DNA of 5,136 nt, taken from NCBI GenBank assembly GCA_021813085.1, contig JAKAMA010000207.1, positions 1 through 5,136 on the forward strand, read 5' to 3'. Below, one piece after another: positions 1 to 5,136 of this stretch. A model generated the notes under the pieces. That model was not told the origin of the DNA and searched no databases. It saw only the letters and a program-made list of their open reading frames with translations. A program made the translations under genes and the position numbers. Position 1 is the first letter of the stretch. Every line of letters begins with the position of its first letter. This stretch comes from Chloroflexota bacterium (lineage in GTDB: Bacteria; Chloroflexota; Dehalococcoidia; DSTF01; JACRBR01).

Positions 1-255
1 GTGCAGATCGAGGCGTGCGATCGCGTGGGACTGCTGCGCGACGTCTCGACGATGATCGCGGACGAGAAAGTGAACATGGTCGGCGTACGGACGCAGGAGA
101 ACGGCGACCGCACGGTGTCGGTGTTCCTGACCCTCGAGACGACCGGCATCCAGCAGCTCACACGGCTGATGACGAAGCTGGAGGCGGTACGCGGCATCAT
201 CGGCGTCACGCGCCAGATCGATAGCCGGCGTGCGGCGGCCGCGGACGGCCGGTAG
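1..255 (+). CDS. RelA/SpoT-type (p)ppGpp synthetase/hydrolase, C-terminal ACT domain (5' end missing)
   Basis: This is the last 84 codons of a gene that begins before the window; the GTG at base 1 is an internal valine codon, not a start. The peptide has the ACT-domain pattern of the RelA/SpoT/Rsh C-terminus: a first strand (VQIEA), the turn and helix DRVGLLRDVSTMIADEKVNM, then VGVRT, a strand VSVFLTLET, a second helix (IQQLTRLMTKLEAVRGI) and a closing strand IGVTRQI. In long Rsh enzymes this domain contacts the ribosome or regulates the balance between synthesis and hydrolysis of (p)ppGpp in the stringent response. The catalytic HD and synthetase domains are outside the window, so whether this copy is bifunctional cannot be judged. 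The gene ends with a tandem TAG TAG (253-258). The short alanine/arginine-rich tail after the last strand is probably disordered. Another ACT-domain protein is possible, but the match to the Rsh C-terminus is close. Confidence 0.88.
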   Translation: MQIEACDRVGLLRDVSTMIADEKVNMVGVRTQENGDRTVSVFLTLETTGIQQLTRLMTKLEAVRGIIGVTRQIDSRRAAAADGR

Positions 256-309
256 TAGTCCTCCACCGATCTCCTCGGGCGGACAACACGGGTCCCCTGC
301 TGCCAGCAA

Positions 310-322
310 GGCCGTAGCGGCC
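310..322 (+). other. Small GC-rich hairpin downstream of the RelA/SpoT gene
   Basis: GGCCG (310-314) and CGGCC (318-322) form a perfect 5-bp stem around the loop TAG. It lies 55 bases after the stop codon. No T-run follows it, so it is not a convincing intrinsic terminator. It could be a weak transcription pause or 3'-end stabiliser, or chance in a GC-rich spacer. Confidence 0.3.
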
Positions 323-332
323 CATAGCGATG

Positions 333-360
333 TTGGAGATTGGGCGTTGGAAGTTGGAGG
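333..360 (+). repeat. Tandem 7-base repeat, four units (TTGGRNR)
   Basis: Four consecutive heptamers share the TTGG core in exact 7-base register: TTGGAGA (333-339), TTGGGCG (340-346), TTGGAAG (347-353) and TTGGAGG (354-360). The array is in the non-coding spacer between the RelA/SpoT gene and the acetyltransferase gene and ends 54 bases before the latter's start. The units are degenerate at positions 5-7. No known regulator is recognised from the sequence. Confidence 0.7.
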
Positions 361-402
361 GCCCGGGCCATCACGATGCTGAGCCGCCCGCGCCGCATCC
401 GT

Positions 403-415
403 TAGGATCATCCGA
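403..415 (+). promoter_or_regulatory. Possible -10 element of a leaderless promoter (or AGGA ribosome site) for the acetyltransferase gene
   Basis: TAGGAT at 403-408 fits the TANNNT form of a -10 hexamer and ends exactly 6 bases before the ATG at 415, so transcription would start at or next to the A of the start codon. That is the geometry of leaderless genes, common in several GC-rich phyla. No good -35 is visible; TGAGCC at 380-385 is poor. The same bases include AGGA (404-407), seven bases before the ATG, which could instead act as a modest Shine-Dalgarno. The sequence cannot separate the two readings. Confidence 0.35.
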
Positions 416-1644
416 TGACCATCGAGTACCGGAGGCTGCGCAGCGACGAGGAGTGGCGCGCGCACTCGCGCATCGCCGAGTACGCGTTCAACGGCAACCC
501 GCACGACGACGCCGCGATCGCGCGGCGCGAGCGCTGGTACGAGCGCGACTGGTGCCTCGCGGCGTTCGACGGGCGCGAGATGGTCGCCGGTCTCACCGTG
601 ATCCCGTTCGGGATGTACATCAACGGCGCGAGCATCCCGCTCGGAGGCGTCGCCTCCGTCAGCTCGCTGCCGGAGCGGCGGCGCGGCGGCTTCGCCGGCG
701 GGCTGCTGCGCCACAGCCTCGCGTCGATGCGGGACGCCGGGCAGGCGCTGTCGGCGCTGTACACGCCGCACTACTCGCTGTACCGGCGCTACGGCTGGGA
801 GATCGCGAGCCGCATCGTGAGCTACGCCTTCCCGCCGAAGGTCAACACGCCGCGCCTGCGGGCGCCGAAGGGCACCTACCGGCGCATCGATGCCGAAGGC
901 TGGCGCGAGGTCGAGGCGCTGTACACGGAGCACATGGCGCGCCGCAACGGCGGCCTCGTGCGGCCGGAGCGCTGGTGGAGGACGCAGGTGCTGGCGACCT
1001 GGCGCGGCGAGGCGCGCGACGCGGTGATCTGGTCGAACGCGCCCGGCGAGCCCCGGGGGTACGCGATCTACCGCTCGTCGATGCAGCACGCCGCGGGATC
1101 GCCCGTCCCGGACACGACCCTGCGCGTCACCGACTGGGTGGCGCTCGACGCGGAGGCGTACGCGGCGATCCTGGCATACCTGCTGGGCCACGACCTGGCG
1201 ACGCGCATCGTCATGCTCGCATCGACCGACGAGCCGTTCGCGGCGGCGTTCGAGGAGCCGGCGCACTTCGCCGAGCCGCACGGTGCCTGGAACGGCCTCA
1301 TGCTGCGGCTGGTCGACGTGCAGCGTGCGCTCGAGGCGCGGCCGGCGCTGCCGCAGGCCTCCGGCAAGGGAATCACCATCGCGCTGACGGACGACGCGGC
1401 GCCGTGGAACGCCGGCACCTGGCGCATCGAGGCCCGCGAGGGGCGCATCTCCGCGGAGCGCACCGACGCCGGGCCGGAGCTGGAGATGGACGTGCGCGCG
1501 CTGGCGCCGATCTACAACGGCTTCACGAAGCCTGCGGACGCCGTACGCGTCGGCCAGGTGCGCGCGCGGAGCGAAGCCGCGATCGCCGCGGCGACGGACA
1601 TCTTCGCCACGAGCTACGCGCCGTTCACGCCGGACGACTTCTGA
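415..1644 (+). CDS. Eis-like GNAT-family N-acetyltransferase with C-terminal SCP2-like domain
   Basis: This 409-residue protein has the length and layout of the Eis (enhanced intracellular survival) family: an N-terminal GNAT domain (about 1-140), a second GNAT-like domain (about 150-300) and a C-terminal sterol-carrier-like domain (about 305-409). The acetyl-CoA site is clear at 79-98: strand VASVSSLP, then the pyrophosphate loop ERRRGGFAGG, fitting R-x-x-G-x-A. The motif LYRRYGWE (122-129) matches the family's YGRFGYG segment, placing the likely general acid at Tyr123. The chain ends in Phe409, as in mycobacterial Eis, where the terminal carboxylate is the general base. Characterised relatives acetylate amines, including aminoglycosides, as hexamers; the substrate here is unknown. 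The ATG at 415 is the first possible start, because an in-frame TAG lies at 403-405. The stop is 16 bases before the next gene, suggesting co-transcription. Family assignment is firm; antibiotic resistance is only a possibility. Confidence 0.9.
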   Translation: MTIEYRRLRSDEEWRAHSRIAEYAFNGNPHDDAAIARRERWYERDWCLAAFDGREMVAGLTVIPFGMYINGASIPLGGVASVSSLPERRRGGFAGGLLRHSLASMRDAGQALSALYTPHYSLYRRYGWEIASRIVSYAFPPKVNTPRLRAPKGTYRRIDAEGWREVEALYTEHMARRNGGLVRPERWWRTQVLATWRGEARDAVIWSNAPGEPRGYAIYRSSMQHAAGSPVPDTTLRVTDWVALDAEAYAAILAYLLGHDLATRIVMLASTDEPFAAAFEEPAHFAEPHGAWNGLMLRLVDVQRALEARPALPQASGKGITIALTDDAAPWNAGTWRIEAREGRISAERTDAGPELEMDVRALAPIYNGFTKPADAVRVGQVRARSEAAIAAATDIFATSYAPFTPDDF

Positions 1645-1649
1645 CGCAC

Positions 1650-1656
1650 GGGAGGG
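1650..1656 (+). promoter_or_regulatory. Ribosome binding site for the SMP-30-family gene
   Basis: GGGAGGG lies in the 16-base gap between the acetyltransferase stop (TGA, 1642-1644) and the ATG at 1661, ending four bases before the start. It is a strong purine-rich Shine-Dalgarno and supports both the chosen start and independent translation of the second gene on a shared transcript. Confidence 0.75.
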
Positions 1657-1660
1657 TGCC

Positions 1661-2518
1661 ATGCCGGACGTGCGCTTCGACAACGGCCTCGCGGCGATCA
1701 CGCCGCCGGACGCCTGGGAGCTGGTCGCCGAGGGCCTCGGCTTCACCGAGGGCCCGCTCTGGCACCCGGACGGCTCCCTGCTCTTCAGCGACACGCCGGG
1801 GGGCCGCATCTGCCAGGTGCGTGATGGTGCGCTCGCCACGTACCGGGACCTGCCGGGCGATGGGCCGGTCGGCATGACGCTCGACCTGCAGGGCCGCCTG
1901 CTGGTGTGCATGCAGGACGGGCGCTGGGTCGGACGCGAGCAGGGCGGGCGCATCGAGCCGATCGCCACGCACTACGATGGCAGGCGGCTGAACAGCCCGA
2001 ACGACATCGTCGTCCGCTCGGACGGCCGCGTCTTCTTCACGGACCCGCCCTACGGCCTGAAGGACGAGTCCGGGCGCGAGCTGCCGTACAACGCCGTGTT
2101 CGCGCTGTCGCCGGCGGGCGAGCTCCGGCCACTCGTCACAGACTTCGAGAGGCCGAACGGGCTCGCGTTCTCCGTCGACGAGCGCACGCTGTACGTCGCG
2201 GACACCGCGCGCCACCACGTGCGCGCGTTCGACGTGGCGGCGGACGGCTCGCTGAGCGCCGGGCGGGTGTTCGCCGAGATGCGCGAGGAGGGGCGCCCGG
2301 ACGGGATGAAGCTCGACCGCGAGGGCCGGCTCTACGTCTGCGCCGGCAGCGTGCAGGTATTCGCGGCGGACGGCGCGCCGCTCGGCGTCATCGACTGCCC
2401 GCAGTCGCCGGCGAACTGCGCGTGGGGCGAGGACGGCTCGACGCTCTACATCACCGCGCGGACGTCCGTGTACCGGACGCGCCTCGAGGCGCGCGGGGTC
2501 GCGCCACATCTGCGATAG
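1661..2518 (+). CDS. SMP-30/gluconolactonase/LRE-family protein (six-bladed beta-propeller, probable lactonase)
   Basis: The 285-residue product is a full-length SMP-30/gluconolactonase-family propeller. Members are mostly metal-dependent enzymes that open sugar lactones or related esters. The expected metal ligands can be placed by motif: Glu30 in GFTEGPLWHPDG, Asn166 in RPNGLAFS and Asp214 in RPDGMKLD. Asn114 in NSPNDIVV corresponds to the substrate-contacting Asn of the family, and FFTDPPYG (125-132) is another hallmark. Repeated blade motifs of the type DGxLxxxD/xGRLYV recur along the chain. There is no signal peptide, so the protein should be cytoplasmic. It lies 16 bases after the Eis-like gene behind a strong ribosome site and is probably in the same operon, though no shared pathway is evident. 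The substrate cannot be named: gluconolactone, other aldonolactones, or non-sugar esters are all possible. Neither a terminator nor a further gene follows within the next 48 bases. Confidence 0.9.
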   Translation: MPDVRFDNGLAAITPPDAWELVAEGLGFTEGPLWHPDGSLLFSDTPGGRICQVRDGALATYRDLPGDGPVGMTLDLQGRLLVCMQDGRWVGREQGGRIEPIATHYDGRRLNSPNDIVVRSDGRVFFTDPPYGLKDESGRELPYNAVFALSPAGELRPLVTDFERPNGLAFSVDERTLYVADTARHHVRAFDVAADGSLSAGRVFAEMREEGRPDGMKLDREGRLYVCAGSVQVFAADGAPLGVIDCPQSPANCAWGEDGSTLYITARTSVYRTRLEARGVAPHLR

Positions 2519-2566
2519 CGGCGCGCCGGCCGGCAGGACATGAGCATTCTGTCAACATTTCATAGC

Positions 2567-2595
2567 TTGTAATCCGTCGCTCCCGGGCGTATGAT
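2567..2595 (+). promoter_or_regulatory. Sigma70-type promoter for the dockerin protein gene
   Basis: TTGTAA (2567-2572; four of six matches to TTGACA) is separated by exactly 17 bases from TATGAT (2590-2595; five of six matches to TATAAT). An AT-rich stretch (about 2549-2572) precedes and includes the -35, in contrast to the GC-rich surroundings. The predicted transcription start near 2602 gives a leader of roughly 90 bases before the preferred TTG start at 2691. Confidence 0.72.
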
Positions 2596-2673
2596 CGCGG
2601 TCGCACCGATGCGCGGTACCCGTGCGAACGTCGAGCACCGGCGTCCGGCCTGAGATGAGCCGTGCCCCGAGCA

Positions 2674-2682
2674 GGGGGGAGG
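2674..2682 (+). promoter_or_regulatory. Strong Shine-Dalgarno that selects a TTG start at 2691
   Basis: The G-rich run ends in a perfect GGAGG core (2678-2682), with eight bases between it and TTG at 2691. No comparable site precedes the other in-frame candidates, GTG at 2622 and ATG at 2655. CCCC at 2665-2668 can pair with GGGG at 2674-2677 around a five-base loop, leaving the GGAGG core free. Confidence 0.75.
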
Positions 2683-2690
2683 TTCCGCCG

Positions 2691-4442
2691 TTGCAGAAGA
2701 TCATCGTGGCGATGGCTACGCTTGCGCTGGGCATCGCCGGGTTCAGCAGCCTTTCGGCGCCGACGGCGCAGGCCGCCCCGGCCTCCGTGTGGGTGGTGAA
2801 TGCGAACGTAGCGAACGCGGTCACGGGGACTACAGTGGTCTTCAGCCCGGCCGGGTTACAGACGCTCCTGGGGGCGACGCTGACCTCGATCCAGACGGCC
2901 AGCGGCGGACAGATCAACGCCGACGCCGGGAACGCCGGCAACACCTACGTCATCGTGCAGACCAACGGCTCGGTCTCGCCCATGGTGCTGAACGGCAACG
3001 GCCTCGTCTGCACCCCGGCGTGTGACAACGTGGCCACGCAGGTTCCGAGCGGGACCTCGCCCGTCGCAGTGTGGCAGGTGACCGGTGTCGGCACATTCGT
3101 TTCGGGTAACGTGGTGACCGCGACAGAGGACTCCATCGCCGTCAACTCGATCGCCCTGAAGGCGGTGGGCGCGGCACACAACGTCGCCCTCACTGTGCGC
3201 AAGGCCACCGTGCAGGCGGGCGCGACAACGTGCCCGACGACGGCCTCGCCGTCGTTGCCCACGAACGGCGTGGCGACGATGACGTACACCGACATCGCCG
3301 GCAACGCCCTCGTCGGCTACAACCCGACCTTCGTGACATCGAGCGCGGCCACGGTTGCCGTCGGCAACCTGGCCGCGAGTCTGACCACCGCGACACAGCG
3401 CCTGACGGCGATGGTTCAGTCTGATGGCACCACAATCGCCGCCGTTGACGCGTACTGTGGCGTCGCTCCCGGCAGCGCCACCGTCATGGCATCGCCCACC
3501 GCCGGCGAGGACACGCTCATGTCCGCACCGCCGGGCTTCTTTGTCTCGCAGGCCGTCACGGTCACCGGCGTCCCGGCGACCATCGCCTTGACGGCTTCGC
3601 CGGCGGCGGTCCCGTGCAACGGCACGTCCACCTCGACCGTGACGGCGAAGGTCACGGACTCGGCGGGCAACAACGTCATCGATGGCACCCCAGTGAACTT
3701 CTTCGTCGTCGCGCTCGGCACGGCGAACCCGATTAGCACGACGACCACCGGCGGCACCGCCAGCAGCGTTATCACACCGCTGGCCGGTGTCACGTCCGGC
3801 GTCGTCGTCAGCGTGACCTCGGGTGCGGCTGCGGCCTCGATCCTCATCGCCTGTCAGCCGGCGTTCCCCGTCACAATCCCCCATGCCGCGAGCGGCGGCG
3901 CGAGCACGACCGTCCAGGCTAAGGGCGTGGGCGCACCGAATACGGTCTACCGCGTGGACGTGTTCTGGAACCCCTCCTGTAACCCGGCGACGCCCGGCGG
4001 CACCTATATCGCCACGTTCGACGACACGACGGACGCCGGCGGCACCTTCACGCTGAACGCGATCGTCGCCGTCTTCGTGCCGCCGGGCGCGATCGTGACG
4101 GCGACGATCGCGGGGCCGGACCACGTCGCTTCGCCGTTCGCACCGTGCGCCACCGTCGTGCCGCGCCAGTGCGCGGACGACAGCGTGTGCAACGGCTACA
4201 CCGACGCGCAGAAGATCGCGCTGGGCAAGGACCCGTTCAACTTCTGCCGCATCATGCGCGCGGACGTGACCGGAGATGGCAAGGTCAATATCATCGACCT
4301 GAGCACGACCGCCCGGTACTACGGCCAGGTGACCCCGCCAGCGCCGGCCCGGCTCGACGAGAACGCGGACGGTAAGATCAACATCCTCGACCTCTCGCTG
4401 GCCGCCAGCGTGTACGGCCAGCAGGTCTCGTCCTGCCCGTGA
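2691..4442 (+). CDS. Secreted multi-domain Ig-like protein with C-terminal dockerin-type repeat pair
   Basis: The start is taken as TTG at 2691 (583 residues): it follows a strong Shine-Dalgarno and makes residues 1-28 a standard signal peptide (MQKIIVAM..., hydrophobic core, AQA|AP cleavage). GTG at 2622 would add 23 residues and bury the signal. Residues 29-168 are a Thr/Val/Ala/Asn-rich beta region I do not recognise; 169-286 look Ig-like; 287-389 resemble an invasin-type (Big_1) Ig domain (VTDSAGNNVIDGTPVNFFV). Residues 395-490 resemble a beta-sandwich module common in bacterial surface proteins (APNTVYRVDVFWNPSC...PPGAIVTATI). After CADDSVCNGYTD come two dockerin/EF-hand loops, DVTGDGKVNIID (525-536) and DENADGKINILD (556-567), each with Asp/Asn/Thr calcium ligands. 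No catalytic domain, LPXTG, SLH domain or C-terminal membrane helix is seen. It is probably a calcium-stabilised surface or secreted adhesion or binding protein; that role is inferred. Confidence 0.85.
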   Translation: MQKIIVAMATLALGIAGFSSLSAPTAQAAPASVWVVNANVANAVTGTTVVFSPAGLQTLLGATLTSIQTASGGQINADAGNAGNTYVIVQTNGSVSPMVLNGNGLVCTPACDNVATQVPSGTSPVAVWQVTGVGTFVSGNVVTATEDSIAVNSIALKAVGAAHNVALTVRKATVQAGATTCPTTASPSLPTNGVATMTYTDIAGNALVGYNPTFVTSSAATVAVGNLAASLTTATQRLTAMVQSDGTTIAAVDAYCGVAPGSATVMASPTAGEDTLMSAPPGFFVSQAVTVTGVPATIALTASPAAVPCNGTSTSTVTAKVTDSAGNNVIDGTPVNFFVVALGTANPISTTTTGGTASSVITPLAGVTSGVVVSVTSGAAAASILIACQPAFPVTIPHAASGGASTTVQAKGVGAPNTVYRVDVFWNPSCNPATPGGTYIATFDDTTDAGGTFTLNAIVAVFVPPGAIVTATIAGPDHVASPFAPCATVVPRQCADDSVCNGYTDAQKIALGKDPFNFCRIMRADVTGDGKVNIIDLSTTARYYGQVTPPAPARLDENADGKINILDLSLAASVYGQQVSSCP

Positions 4443-4482
4443 GGATGGTTGCGTTATGTTGATAGTTGCACATAGGCGGCCA

Positions 4483-4512
4483 TTGAGACATCGTAGACTC
4501 ACCCGCTAACGT
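4483..4512 (+). promoter_or_regulatory. Candidate promoter for the ABC ATPase gene
   Basis: TTGAGA (4483-4488; five of six matches to TTGACA) lies 18 bases before TAACGT (4507-4512), which keeps only the TANNNT frame of a -10. Predicted transcription would begin near 4519, about 24 bases before the GTG start. The 4443-4500 stretch is AT-richer than the flanking genes, as expected for a promoter region. The weak -10 keeps confidence low; TAGACT at 4494-4499 is a better -10 but has no -35 at a usable distance. Confidence 0.38.
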
Positions 4513-4542
4513 ACCTGAGGGTATCGAGTCCCGCGAGGTCGT

Positions 4543-5136
<594 letters not shown>

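Noticed and set aside
330..1877. Long + strand open frame across the acetyltransferase gene and into the SMP-30 gene
   Set aside because: It is an alternate frame of two well-supported genes; its product is an Arg/Ala-rich low-complexity chain with no recognisable domain, typical of GC-rich shadow frames.
1625..2509. 294-codon open frame on the - strand opposite the SMP-30 gene
   Set aside because: Composition is Arg/Ala/Val-rich with no motif, and the + strand carries all SMP-30 metal-ligand motifs in frame.
2519..2540. GC-palindromic run after the SMP-30 gene considered as terminator
   Set aside because: It consists of overlapping short GGCC/CCGG palindromes with no single dominant stem and no following T-run.
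4448..4468. Recurring GTTG in the spacer after the dockerin gene considered as a repeat related to the TTGG heptamers
   Set aside because: Copies are unevenly spaced (10 then 7 bases) and only four bases long; there is no register like that at 333-360.
4455..4474. TATGT/ACATA inverted repeat after the dockerin gene considered as terminator
   Set aside because: The stem is only 5 AT-rich base pairs around a 10-base loop with no T-run; it is too weak for an intrinsic terminator.
2856..4502. 548-codon open frame on the - strand opposite the dockerin protein gene
   Set aside because: The product is Arg/Asp/Gly/His-rich without domain motifs, while the + strand frame has a signal peptide, Ig-like modules and dockerin loops. 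High GC suppresses stop codons and explains the length.
4512..4523. TACC-TGAG-GGTA hairpin in the ATPase leader considered as operator or attenuator
   Set aside because: A single 4-bp stem is expected by chance in this length of sequence and has no supporting partner structure.

Overview
The window is GC-rich, with G or C at most third codon positions, and all supported genes lie on the + strand. It holds the 3' end of a RelA/SpoT-type gene, an Eis-like acetyltransferase followed closely by an SMP-30/gluconolactonase-family gene, a secreted multi-domain protein ending in a dockerin-type repeat pair, and the 5' part of a LivG-type ABC ATPase gene. A GC-rich bacterium that combines a dockerin-tailed surface protein, Eis-like GNAT, SMP-30 enzyme and branched-chain amino-acid-type ABC ATPase fits Chloroflexota (Dehalococcoidia-like lineages) best in my judgement. 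Actinomycetota cannot be excluded. The lineage call is an inference from gene content and protein style, with no marker gene to confirm it.

Layout. Bases 1-255 encode the C-terminal ACT domain of a (p)ppGpp synthetase/hydrolase whose catalytic part lies before the window. Bases 256-414 are non-coding and hold a small GC hairpin, a four-unit tandem repeat with a 7-base period, and a possible leaderless promoter. Bases 415-1644 (acetyltransferase) and 1661-2518 (SMP-30 family) are 16 bases apart and probably share a transcript. Bases 2519-2690 are a relatively AT-rich spacer followed by a GC-rich leader, with a good sigma70-type promoter (TTGTAA-17-TATGAT). The secreted protein most likely starts at a TTG at 2691, chosen by a strong Shine-Dalgarno and a textbook signal peptide, and ends at 4442. 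Bases 4443-4542 are another AT-richer spacer with a weaker promoter candidate. The ABC ATPase starts with GTG at 4543 and runs off the right edge.

The genes do not form one obvious pathway. The stringent-response gene is housekeeping. The acetyltransferase/SMP-30 pair looks like a small detoxification or sugar-lactone unit of unknown substrate. The dockerin protein appears to be an independently transcribed surface or secreted factor. The ATPase probably opens an amino-acid or amide uptake operon that continues downstream. I see no mobile element, CRISPR array, tRNA or rRNA, and no clear evidence of a new defence or biosynthetic system. The most rewarding item is the secreted protein, with a non-ATG start, an even number of cysteines that can be paired domain by domain, and a terminal dockerin with no cellulosome partner in view.
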